Below, in pieces: positions 10,377 to 22,363 of a stretch of DNA of 64,000 nucleotides; the stretch's first letter is position 1, and each line of letters opens with the position of its first letter. A model generated the notes under the pieces. That model worked only from the letters and a program-made list of their open reading frames with translations. It had not been told where the DNA came from and made no database searches. This DNA comes from Nissolia schottii (Eukaryota > Streptophyta > Magnoliopsida > Fabales > Fabaceae). The position numbers and the translations under genes are program-made. The stretch lies in contig QANU01096872.1 of the NCBI GenBank assembly GCA_003254905.1, forward strand, positions 344,694-408,693, given 5' to 3'.

Positions 10377-13300
10377 ATGGAAGAAGACATCATCAAATGT
10401 GAACAAGCAGCACACTTGGATTTGGCAACAAGGAAAAGATCAAGTTCCTCAAACATGTTGTTCCTCCTTGTACATCTTGTTCTGTTTGGTTCTTTGGTTT
10501 GTTCTGTGTGTTCCTCGGAATTGGGAAACAACCCAGTTGCCAATCAGACTTTTAGGCCACTGGAGGAATTGCGCAAGCTGAGGACCATAAGAAATCGTCT
10601 TCAAAAGATAAACAAGCCAGCCATTAAGACTATTCAGGTATCATAAAGTTTTGAGCTTTAAGTTTTTGTTTTGTATTAACCTTGTTAATTAGTTCATTTG
10701 TTTTTGGACCATCATTTTTTTTTTTTTTTTTTGCTGGCAGAGTCCTGATGGCGATATAATAGATTGTGTTGTGTCTCATAAGCAACCAGCTTTTGATCAT
10801 CCCCTATTGAGAGGACAGAAACCATTGGTAATTTAATTTTAGCTTTATTGCATTGACGGAAATCTTAATCCGTTTGGCTTCTGTTTCTATTTCGTGTACC
10901 CATTACCTATTTTTATTTTCTATTTTCATGTGTGTGTGTGCAGGATCTTCCGGAAAGACCAAGTGGCCATAACCAAATGGTTGAAACGAGTGAGAATTTT
11001 CAACTGTGGAGATTCTCAGGGGAGTCATGCCCAGAAGGAACAATTCCAATCAGAAGAACAACAGAACAAGACATGTTGAGAGCAAGCTCTGTTACCAGAT
11101 TTGGAAGAAAGTTAATGAACAGTGTCAGAAGGGATACAACCGGTGATGGACACGAGGTATTCTTGTATTATGCACTTTGAAGCCATCACAGAAGAAACCC
11201 AGATTTTCTTCTTTGTTTCTTAATATCACGCCCCCCCCCCCCTCTTTTTTCTTATTGGTCGAATGAAGTAAAGTAATGAGCAATTAAGAAACAACTTAAC
11301 TGAAACCGATATTTGACCAAAGAAAAAAAAAAAAAAAAACTGAACCTATAGTAGACTTTGGCAAAGCAAGCATTTTTCTTATTTGGTGCAGTCAATTACC
11401 ATAATTTCTTTATTATATGCTTTTAAAAGATAATTAAATTAAAGCCTATTAGAATATTATTACAATTAACTGTTTTTTTCCACCTATTTTAACATGTATT
11501 TTTTTGAACATGTATTTTGTTTTCTACTGGACTATGAAACTTGAGCATAGTGATGAACATCTTACATCTCCTTATCCTGTTAAAAAAAAAACAAAAAGAA
11601 AAAAAAATATTCTTATAAAAGCATAAACATTCTGTCTTATTTTTCTCTTTTCTTTCTTTTGATAGTGAAACATCATCCTTTTGTTTTCTCTTTACATAGT
11701 TAGTGATCACAGAATTCCATGATTCCTCAGTTTTGTTTCACTTTGTTTCAAACTCCAAAGCTAAGAGGGTGTTTTCATTTGTGTCAGTACTCCAACCAAC
11801 TTTATCTTCTATAGAAAACTTAACAAACACAATAATCGCTTATATTAATTAATTTCTTCTTTTGAACCTTAATTATTGCATGTACCACTTTAATTGAAAA
11901 ATGGAACTAACAAGATAATTAATGTTGCTATCTATGCACATTGAACAGCATGCAGTTGGGTATGTGGGTGGGGATGAGTTCTATGGAGCAAAGGCTAGCA
12001 TAAATGTGTGGGCACCCATTGTTGAAAACCAAATTGAATTCAGCTTGTCCCAAATATGGGTCATCTCTGGCACATTTGGGGATGATCTCAACACCATTGA
12101 AGCTGGTTGGCAGGCACGTTGTTGCTATCATTGCTCTCTATCCTATAATTGATATATTCTTCAATTATACTTCTTGCTATCTTTTCTCTGCCTTTCAAAT
12201 ATTTTCTTAGGGTAAAAAATCAATTTATCCGTCAACTATAAGTACACTTTATCTCGACCCTTGAGGTGAAGAGAAAGAAGATGAAGGTAATTTGGCTAGT
12301 TAATAGTTGATTTGCACTATTATAAATTGTCTGAGATGACTTTCATCTTTTTATGAGTATGGAGATAAAATGCGCATAACCCATAGCTGAGGAAGACAAA
12401 TTTCTTTCTTTCCATTTTCTTGAAGAACAATGTTATGCAACCAAAAGGAATGTTATTAGAATCTTTGACAAAAGCCGTGATATTTTTTTATGAAATAAAA
12501 TGGTATGATTTTTTTTATTCATCTAAAAGTCAAAAATCATGTTACATTATTCTTTTTTGATACATAAAAAATAGAGCAAGGAGACTACGAACTCAACTCA
12601 TCACATTTTTCTGAAAACTAAATTTTAACAATAACTTCTATTGTCTAGCATTCTTCTTCTTCTTAAATGCTTCCTATTTGGTTACGCATTGAAAAGGAAG
12701 TTAGCATATTGCAGCTACCTACCTCTCATTTTCATTCTAGGTATCTAATTTTGTATTTTAGCTAATATGAAGTAAATTTTGTGCAGGTCAGCCCAGAGCT
12801 CTATGGGGACGGCAACCCAAGATTCTTTACTTATTGGACGGTAAGTAAATTTGTTGAAGGAAAAGGAGGGTGGGAAATTATGCTATGGGTTATACTACGC
12901 CTTGTTGTTTCTCTTTGCTTCAAGTGTAAGATACCTAGTAATAATAATCATTTTCATGTGAAAGTGACAATAATAGTGATAGTAATTCTTTATTGTTGTT
13001 TGCTATTTTTATCTTTTGCAGACTGATGCATACCAAGGAACTGGATGCTACAATTTGCTTTGCTCAGGCTTTGTTCAAGTTAACAATCAAATTGCAATTG
13101 GGGCTGCAATCTCTCCAACTTCTTCATATAATGGTGGACAATTTGATATTAGCTTGCTCATTTGGAAGGTAATTTTTCCCTTCTTAGATTACCAAATGAA
13201 TTTAATTGCTATATATGTTTACCAAATAAAATTGTTTTACATTGCTATTCAATTAAATTTCATTATATAAAAAAAAATATTTAATTTTTGTACTCACTAT

Positions 13301-14305
13301 TATAAAAGTCATTTATTTTTTTTTCTATAAGTTCAGTTATGATTTTATGATTGGATATATATGCCTAGTGCAAAAGTGCATGACCATTAGTAAACTCTTA
13401 GTGATATCTCTCTCTATGTTCCTTCTTTTTTCTTTTTTTTTTTTAAACTATGTTCCATGCAAATTTTAGTTTTTACTATTGAGGGGGAAAGTTGAGCTTT
13501 GTCACACAAATGATAAAACATATTAAGGCTTATTCTTTACATTAATACTTTTGGTGAGAGAATGAACACTTTAAACAAGATATCAGATTATGGGCCCCAT
13601 CCCATGTAAAGGATAAATAAAAGATTTTACTTTGATGACAAAAGAAGACTGACATCTACCATTGGATTTGAATTCTTTTTTTTTTTTTTCTTCTTTTCAA
13701 GNNNNNNNNNNNNNNNNNNNNNNNNNNNNNNNNNNNNNNNNNNNNNNNNNNNNNNNNNNNNNNNNNNNNNNNNNNNNNNNNNNNNNNNNNNNNNNNNNNN
13801 NNNNNNNNNNNNNNNNNNNNNNNNNNNNNNNNNNNNNNNNNNNNNNNNNNNNNNNNNNNNNNNNNNNNNNNNNNNNNNNNNNNNNNNNNNNNNNNNNNNN
13901 NNNNNNNNNNNNNNNNNNNNNNNNNNNNNNNNNNNNNNNNNNNNNNNNNNNNNNNNNNNNNNNNNNNNNNNNNNNNNNNNNNNNNNNNNNNNNNNNNNNN
14001 NNNNNNNNNNNNNNNNNNNNNNNNNNNNNNNNNNNNNNNNNNNNNNNNNNNNNNNNNNNNNNNNNNNNNNNNNNNNNNNNNNNNNNNNNNNNNNNNNNNN
14101 NNNNNNNNNNNNNNNNNNNNNNNNNNNNNNNNNNNNNNNNNNNNNNNNNNNNNNNNNNNNNNNNNNNNNNNNNNNNNNNNNNNNNNNNNNNNNNNNNNNN
14201 NNNNNNNNNNNNNNNNNNNNNNNNNNNNNNNNNNNNNNNNNNNNNNNNNNNNNNNNNNNNNNNNNNNNNNNNNNNNNNNNNNNNNNNNNNNNNNNNNNNN
14301 NNNNN

Positions 14306-14355
<50 letters not shown>

Positions 14356-15300
14356 CACTTTATTCCTTTTGCTAATTAGGAGATTTACGCGCATGCAGTG
14401 GGTGAATTCGAATAATGTCCTGTTTTCCTTATGATTTACTTTCTTTCATGTTTCTCTTCCTTTTTTCCAATTAAAGAGCTTCTACTTCTCAGCTCCTCAC
14501 CCCTTTTTCATCCCCTCATTTTACTATTATAATTTAACAAAATCCTAATATTTTTTACATGAAAAATGTTATTTATACTCCTTAATCATGAAATATCGTA
14601 TTGACTTAATAGTCATCTATTATTGAATGAAATCTTAATAGAATATAAGTCTCATTAAAATTTCATCCAATGAATCGACACAATGTCACATAATCAATGA
14701 ACCCAAACAACTATACATTTTGGATGTATATTTCATTCACCAACTTTCTTGCCCCTCTTTTTGACCCATTTCCACTTCTCATGCTATCTAACATGATGCT
14801 CCTAATGATTATGTCTATGTTTGTGTAGCTATGCTTTGTCACAAAAACAAAAGGGTGTCATTGAAGGTTTTCCTTTTTCTTTTTTAATTTCTTAATTTTT
14901 CCTTGTGTGTGTGCAGGATCCAAAGCATGGGAATTGGTGGCTTGAATTTGGATCCGGGGTCCTAGTTGGGTACTGGCCATCTTTTTTGTTCACCCACTTA
15001 GGGGACCATGCAAGCATGGTCCAATTTGGGGGAGAAATTGTGAATTCAAAATCTTCAACATCAGGGTCTCACACTAGCACCCAGATGGGTAGTGGCCATT
15101 TTGCTGAGGAGGGTTTTGCAAAAGCCTCATACTTTAGGAACTTGCAAGTTGTGGATTGGGATAACAATTTGCTTCCCTTGTCCAACCTGAAGGTCCTAGC
15201 AAATCATCCAAATTGCTATGACATTCAAGGAGGGGTTAACAATGTTTGGGGGAATTACTTTTACTATGGTGGACCTGGCAGAAATGTAAAGTGTCCCTAA
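10377..15300 (+). CDS. Neprosin/DUF239 domain secreted protein
   Basis: Seven exons: 10377-10637, 10741-10827, 10944-11156, 11949-12113, 12787-12840, 13022-13168 and 14917-15300, giving 436 aa in one frame. All introns are GT-AG except intron 4, which has a GC donor (CAG/GCACGT). The protein has a hydrophobic signal-like stretch (M27 [15 protein letters not shown]), a DUF4409-type activation region (about 60-190) and a neprosin domain (about 195-435) with [13 protein letters not shown] and GNWWLEFG signatures. E238 (NTIEAGWQV) and E349 (QFGGEIV), 111 residues apart, are likely counterparts of the two glutamates of the neprosin glutamic peptidase, so a secreted prolyl-cleaving peptidase is possible. 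Most plant family members are uncharacterised. The start is uncertain: ATG 10377 gives the longest frame, but ATG 10455 puts the signal peptide at the N-terminus and fits the TATA position better. Confidence 0.92.
13702..14305. other. Assembly gap (N run) in intron 6 of the neprosin gene
   Basis: 604 unresolved bases followed by an (AT)n microsatellite at 14306-14351 and preceded by a T-rich run. The low-complexity flanks probably caused the gap. It lies wholly inside an intron, so the coding model is unaffected. Confidence 0.99.
14306..14351. repeat. (AT)n microsatellite
   Basis: Pure AT dinucleotide run directly after the N gap; its real length is unknown because its left end is in the gap. 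Confidence 0.95.
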
Positions 15301-18143
15301 GGGAATGAAATTATATAGAGAATTTATAATAGATAGAGGTGAATTTCTTATGAGCTTGTGTCATTAATTCTTATAGTTATACATACTCAAAGTTCTTATT
15401 TGTTGATTTATTTACTTCTTTTTTTCCTTTTTTTACTAACAGGTCATCCATTCATCATAGCATCACATTCTGGAGACTTTTTGTAAATCTTGAAAAGGAA
15501 ATAGTGAATATACTACCAATTCTTGGTTATCCACTTCTTTAGTCCCAACAATTTTGGGTTTTTTTTTTTTCTTGTCTTATGCTTTCCTTATATCCTCCTT
15601 CTTGCTCCCTCGTTCTTCTTTTATTCCCCCCCCCCCCATTTTATGTATCAATTACTTTTGTAATGATGCTTGAAAAGGACTCCATGTAATTTTATACCAA
15701 TATCTGGCCCAAATTAAAAATCTATATTTAAATTGCTGGCATTGATAAATTCTATAATTTCAAATCTAAGAAAATACTAAAAATGTTGGAATCCCTTATA
15801 GGGTCATTGAGTGTTTTTTTTTCTTTTAATTTTATATATAACTTTATCTTGTTACAAAGTAATGCAATATAAGAGTTACTTTTACCCATAACCGAGAATG
15901 GACTTTTACTAATCGGTTATGTATTAGAAAAATACTCAGGTGGAATGTACATGCAAGAACTCTAACGTTTAAGTCAGCGTATTGTACGTGGCGGGGCTAC
16001 GTTCCCCCTTTATATGAGGAATGGCTAGAGTTTTGATTTTGGACATAATCAGTTAGGATCTTCTCCTCAATCATGGGATTAGGATTAGAATGTGATTCTT
16101 TTAGTGGTTGTGAGATTGAGATCCGATTTCTCTACAATACAGTTTATAATTATGAGATCGGGTACCCACTTAAGTGTGTTCTAGGTTGAATGTGAGTCTG
16201 AATTCCTCAAGCGCAAGTTTTTGTTCCTGAACTTGCTTGAGGGTTGACCTTATAGAATTTTGTCAGCGACCTGATATCGAAGATCAGCTAATATATATTA
16301 TCTTAGGTTGTAATAGATGTTATGTCTCTTTTGCAAAAATGATCCAAGGCCCCGTGAACATTGGATTCAAAGTATATCGAGAAAAAAGACAAAGAAAATA
16401 TATAAAGGAAAATGGCTCCGAGCTCTTAGACTCATGAAACCATTTCAAAGCTATGACTTAGTTTAGTGTTGTTGTGATTTTTTTAGAGTTATTGAGTTAT
16501 TTTCGAGTCATATCAAGACTTACACTTGGTTTAATAATATTGTGGTTTAGTCAATGCAAATAAGGCATAACACAGTTGGCAAAGAAGTTTCCCCAAATAT
16601 ACTTACACCAAGGAGATGTGTGTTCAATCCTAGTTAAGAAAATCGTTGTTCAATGCCGCCTAAAGAGTGTTTACAGCTGCCCCGCCCTCATTATGACCCA
16701 AAAAAAAATTATTACAATGTCAATGAGTGATGTATAGGATAGTTGGTAAATCTCCTTCCGGTATAAGTTGATCTAGAATATCTAACTAGTTGCATTCGCT
16801 TTTTGATATCGGAAAAATTGCACTTTATTTTTTGTGATTACATTGAAGAGGTTTGAATCTGAGATTTTTAAAGAGAAATTGGACACTAACGTCAATTGAG
16901 TTAGAGTTCATTAGTAAAATATTACACTTTATTTTTTGTGGTTATATTTTTGGTAATATTGGAGAGCCTTCAAACCCAAGACTTCTATGAAGAGAGAGAC
17001 ATTAATGCAAGTTGAGTTGAAGTGTATTGGCAAAAAGGTTGCACTTTATCTTTATTAGCATATATGAATGTAGTCTTTTTTTTTCAATTCACTCAGACTT
17101 GACAATATTCACCTAAACGCAAGCGAAAGTCTCATTAAAAATCTCTCTACAAAAATCTCAATTGAACAAATCCCTTATTTTTTAACGTAAAAAAAAGGTA
17201 CTCCACTAAAATCTAATTAAGGGCCAAAACAGAAAATCAGACAAAGAACACAACAAATTCACTAACCAAACCATAGAGTGCATAGTCGTGCATACATGAA
17301 TATGATGGAGTGCGTGTTGACTTTATATTGTGATAAGTGACACACATATATAATGAAAAACATTGCAGCAAAACGAGGTAACACCAATTGATAACGTTAA
17401 TGCACAGACTGTCACTGAACAGAGGCATAATTAGTAGGACAACACTTTTGGTCTTTTTAATTAGTATATGCGCGCATTCATATTTGCTGCAATAACGTTT
17501 GCCTGCATTAATTACTGCCCTTTCTTTTCCTTAAAGATCACGTTATACTAGAGTAGCAACCATCATTCATTCATTCAAGCATTATATATGTATCTTATCA
17601 TTCATTCCTATCAATCGGTGGAAGAAAAAAAAAAAGGCTTTACCTATTTTATGCGTTCACACAACTCGGATTTTACTGATGATAATGACTCTGATAAGGT
17701 ACTGCAATCATGGTAATTCCTTCTGCACAAAATACAATAAATAAACACAATATACTGTCCCCTTAATTCATGTGTGTGATATATAATTAATTCTGCCAGT
17801 GCTTGATTCTCGACCATACGTAGCATGTAACATACAAAGCTCACATCATTAACTATACGTGATAATGAAGAAAACAAAGGAAACCGCCGATTAATTATTA
17901 ATTAAGCACAACCGAGTAAAGAACACGTTGACTTTGAAGGCAATTATGACTATGAGGGGCAAATCATTTGAAGAAAGTCATTGACTTGTATACATATTAT
18001 GGCAATGCTTTCTCTTAGCTTTCGCTGAGTGCTATCTAGATGACTTGGACCGCAAGCGAACATGGGTAAAGCACTTAAAATTATAAGTGATGCCGTCTGA
18101 ATAGTAATTTGTATATAGCAAATGCTCTTTGAACATATGAAAG
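15301..18143. other. 3' flank of neprosin gene and intergenic DNA
   Basis: The first ~430 bases are probably 3' UTR. The rest has no protein-like frame. Two related stretches near 16850-16920 and 16970-17040 share a pattern around GTTGAGTTGAAGTG and GAATCTGAGATT, like copies of a tRNA-derived short element, but ends and boxes are too weak to call one. Confidence 0.45.
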
Positions 18144-18203
18144 AGTGTAGACACATTGTCACTTTTCTTACAACACATTATGAGGCGACAATGTGTCTAC
18201 ACT
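18144..18203. repeat. Perfect 17-bp inverted repeat (hairpin)
   Basis: AGTGTAGACACATTGTC at 18144-18160 is matched exactly by its reverse complement at 18187-18203, separated by 26 nt. It could be a relic of a small MITE or a transcribed stem-loop. Nothing around it shows coding potential. Confidence 0.6.
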
Positions 18204-19662
18204 GTTACATAAGATGATCAACAATAAATTCAGACACTAGTAATATTATTTGTACTATATTTATAAATATATGGTAAGAGATATTTTTTTTTCATTCTCT
18301 TTTATTTGTCTAATTTTGACATTTTAAAGTTTTGAAATATTTATCTATTTGTAATATTTAGGTATAATTATTTCTTTGCTTCCATTTATAAAACAAAATA
18401 GGAGAATATCTTTAACTGTCACTTAAACATTGATTAATAAAAAAAATTAAAATTTACTCTCAACCAAACCAATGTTTAGAGGATACCTTAAAATATCCCT
18501 TACAATGTCCATAAAAATGGTACACGTAAAATTTTCAAAGAAATAGCTATTATTCTATAACATTTGAGCATTTACAGTTTAATATATCAATTTTATGGGG
18601 GCTATTGAGGTTTTCCCTCTTTATTGTAATTTTTTAATGTAATAAATAAGGTATTAAGCTATGAATAATTCAAAGCAACTTTTTAATTTCTGCCGTGGAC
18701 CTCTCACAATAGGAAATGGTCCGTGGAGGCATTTTACCTTACTCCGCGGAGTAAATCCCCTCTTCCTCAATGTCACTTTTTCATCGCACAATTAGTTTTT
18801 TATTATTTTTTGTCCTTAATTTTAATTATTTTGTGGCTGGAATTTAAGTGTAAGAAGAAAAAGTTCTTGCTCCTAGAGCATCTAAGTATTTATCTGGTCC
18901 GTGCTGATAAGAGGAGTGGAGCAATTACAAAGCAGAACTAAAGAAACAGAATCTGAGAATCCTAGGCGGAAACACCCCATCCAGCATCAAATAACAAAAC
19001 ATGACCAAGCATAACTTCAAACTAAGAATACAAATTGTGACCAAAAAAAAGAAAAAACTAAGAATACAAACTGACACCTAATAAGATGAACAGTCAATTC
19101 TGAGCTTCAACACAATTTATCAATCTGCCAGCCATTCCTATTTTTCTGTTACCATAACACCAATGGCCAAATTTTGCAGCATAGATCCAATGGCAGCAAC
19201 ATAACCCAGCAACACTCTAGGAATTTTCATGGTGTTCAAACTTCAAACTGAGAGCGTAATGATCATGAAACAAATTATGTTTATAAAAGTGACATTAATG
19301 CTGGGCTTATTTTGGGATGGATTTCATTTAAATTTTAAAATAAGCAGATTGTTTTATACTGTTATGTTGATCTATGCAATAATGGTGAAAGTTGATAAAT
19401 TGTTATGCTGAAACTTGATTGGTCAATGCCAATTCATAACTCCCTTCGAGAATAATGTCCCGTAACAAACCACATTACTGAATTCAAAATCCATCTAATC
19501 CAGTTGCAATCCCTGCTCAATGCTCCAAAGAACGTTACAAAACGTTCAAATTAAATTGACATGCCAACTGCCAAATATTATTACCAAAGCAAAATGTGTA
19601 TATCGACCACAGCATCTCAATTTTACAGCAATCAAAACTTGAAGGATGAAAAACATCACCAA
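18204..19662. other. Intergenic DNA and 3' UTR side of the PPR gene
   Basis: No gene is recognised. The stretch next to 19663 is presumably the 3' UTR of the minus-strand PPR gene. Short open frames here have no family resemblance. Confidence 0.45.
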
Positions 19663-21864
19663 TCACTCCACAGAGATAGTCTCAAGCAACTTCTTGGTTT
19701 CTTCGCTCACATCCACATTCTCCATCTTCAATCGTCGTTGCATAGCAGAACTGGTCCTACCAGCAGCTGTGTAAGTTCTAATCAATGATTCAAACACCTC
19801 TGCCCCTGGAGAATCCACGGATTTCTTCAAGATCTCTATAAACTGTTCTGCACCATCAACATCCTTCTCTTGCTCAAAATGCCTCATAATAACACCAATG
19901 GTCTCCAATGATGGAACCCATTTCTCGCCATTCCCTCTACCAACTGATATAGCTTTGTCTATACAATCCACTGCCAACTTGAAATCTCCTTTTTGCAAAT
20001 GGTATTCCGAAAAGATCTCCCAGGTTTTGGCATTAGGCTTGGCCCCGCTCCTGCGAGCACGCTCCTTTAGCTCTTCAGCCTTCTCCAGCATATCTAGTTT
20101 TGCATATGCTCCTATCAGAGCATTTGCAACTCTAATATCATAAGTTGTGCGGCCAGATTCCCACTCCCGGAAACATTTTTCGGCTCCTGGGAGATCTTTC
20201 AAGTTAACCAGTGCCTGAATCATATTCAGATAACTTATGTTTGCAGTTTTAGAGAATGCCAGCCTAAGTGAACGCCAGACTCTATAAACCTCATATATGT
20301 TACCTGTTCGCCCATATAATGAGATTAGAAACTGGTATGCAGAGAGATCTTTGCAAGCATTTCTCTTCTCTAATTCCTTGAGTGCCACTTCGGCCTTCTT
20401 AAACAATCCAGCATGAACAAAAATAGATGCTAAGTTACTATATGTTGTCCAATCTCCAGTGACTCGACCATCCCTCTTCATCTCATCCATAACCCTTTCA
20501 ACACCAGAAATATCATTAACAGCAGCAAGAGCTCTCATCCAAACATTATAAGTGTATGTATCCAGCATTATATTGTTAGCCTTCATTTCTCGTATGATAG
20601 ATGGAATCTTCTCTGGTTGCCCTACTTTAGTATAAAGAGTCATAAGGCTGTTGTAAGACATGGAACTTAAAGGAAGGTTGAGCTCCTTCATCTTTTCCAT
20701 GAGACCTTCTGCTTTTTCAGTCATCAATTCCTTGCAGTAACAGTTGAGAAGGGCACCATAACATAGATGGTTTTTTGCTGGTTCAGGGAGATCAACAAAA
20801 TAATTTTCAGCAGCAGCAATGCCCCGAGCTTTAGCAAGCAGATCAAGATGTATTGCATGGTCACTGGCTGTCTTGTTCATGTTTCTCATAGCCATGGTTT
20901 CTGATAGCTGTAAGTTACACCAGAGAAAAGGCACATTTTCCATAAATAAAAGTTAAAGAAAACTATAGTCTATAGTCTGCCAACTACTAATCTACGATGT
21001 CTAGATTTAGTTCTAGCATAGTTTAGTTTCTAAGTTCCAGCACACAAACTCAACAAGAACACATTAGAAAATTCAAACCACAAATACAACACTTAATTAC
21101 TCAAATTTGAAATAACTCATGCAAAGTGAAATGTTTCTACTTTTTTTTTCATTTATATATTTTAATACCCTCATTTTCCTTAAAAATACAAAAGTCTACA
21201 ACTCTTCTGTGCGTCTTTTTTTGTGTGTGTGAGCAAGTTGCCTGCCAATTACTATAACTAGTTCACTGCTACCCTTTATACAAACTGTCCCGTGACCAAT
21301 CGTTATAACTAGCTCATTGTTTACACCCTTTATATAAACTGTCACAGCACTGGCTTTGATGCATTCACATTCATAACTCACAATAACGTCACTATTATTC
21401 AAAATCCAAAGCTTAGAACAACCACATCCCACATTAGCACATCAATTAGATAGAAAAAAAAAAATGAAACTAACACTTGGAAATAACAACAACAACAACA
21501 GTTCTTGCTGCATTCAGGATCCAATTGACATGATCTAATTCTAGACATTAAGAATTGATCATAACCTATAAATTTCTAATCTTCAGCGACACAACGAACT
21601 TAAAATAAATGGAGAAAATGGAAAAAGAAGGACCTTGAGAGCAGGGTAATAGAGATTGCGTTGGCGAAGCTTCTTGAGGGTGTCACCGACCTCCCATTTG
21701 TAAACGCGCTTTCGGCTCTTGACGAATTGGTTCAGCTGCTGCCGAACGCTCACCTCAGAGGAACCTTCCCTGAAGAGCTTCACGTAAAGCGCTTCCTCCA
21801 AGTACTTCTTGGAGCGCCTCACCACGCTCTTGGTCCGACCGTAACGCTGCATCACCAGTGACAT
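19663..21864 (-). CDS. P-class pentatricopeptide repeat protein, At1g60770-like
   Basis: Two exons on the minus strand: 21864-21634 (77 codons) and 20907-19663 (414 aa plus stop), total 491 aa. The intron is GT-AG and phase 0. The frame upstream of 21864 stays open but has no ATG, so the ATG before SLVMQRYGRTK is chosen. The N-terminus is basic and could be an organelle presequence. From about residue 100 on, degenerate 35-residue helical repeats are visible (for example SYNSLMTLYTKVGQPEK, TYNVWMRALAAVNDISG, NALIGAYAKLDMLEKA). P-class PPR proteins bind single-stranded organelle RNA and affect its stability, splicing or translation. There is no E, DYW or SMR domain. As I recall Arabidopsis At1g60770, the match is close along the whole length, including the end RRLKMENV. 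The RNA target is unknown. Confidence 0.95.
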
Positions 21865-22358
21865 TGCTGCTGCTGCTGCTTCTTCAGCTTCACTATCCCG
21901 CAAAATTGGAGAAATGGAAGTGTTCGCATTCGAACGGAGTGAAGGAAGGAAGAAAACCCAGAACCCTAGTTCTTCCGAGAAGGAGAGAGGTGTCGAGAAA
22001 GGAATAGGCCGTGAGGCCCAATTTGGGTCATATATGGGCTTTAAGGCCCAAGCTGAAGTCTCGTTGGAACAAAAGAAAGAGTAGCTTTATTCGACCAAAA
22101 CAATAAGAGTAGCTGTAGCTGTAGGAAACAAATTCTGCCGTGGATCATGTGATTCATGTACCTGTGGGGTACTATTGGAAATGACTAAAAATAGTTTAAT
22201 TTAGAAATGATTTGTGTGTTTAGCATTCATTAAATAAAAAATGAAATTGATTTAGTATTTTTATGAATCTTTATATTTATGTTATTACAAAATTAAAATT
22301 TTAACAAGGGGAAAATAATTTTATATAAAATAAATTAGTGGGTTGCAAATACTTCATG
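21865..22358. other. 5' leader and promoter of the PPR gene, then intergenic
   Basis: Sequence up to about 22010 is probably the 5' UTR and promoter of the minus-strand PPR gene. TTTGGGTCATATATGGGCTT with two nearby AGGCCCA words (22010-22050) resembles GGCCCA site-II/telo-type elements common in promoters of housekeeping and organelle-related plant genes. Confidence 0.4.
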
Positions 22359-22363
22359 TTTGT

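Noticed and set aside
13627-14394. Long frames on both strands across the N run
   Set aside because: They consist almost entirely of unknown bases plus an AT microsatellite.
16853-17040. Possible tRNA gene or SINE
   Set aside because: Only loose A/B-box-like words; no cloverleaf can be drawn and no tail or target duplication is visible.
21196-21432. 78-codon minus-strand frame in the PPR intron
   Set aside because: Lies between the two PPR exons, contains repeated TATAAAC/GTCAC words and has no family resemblance.
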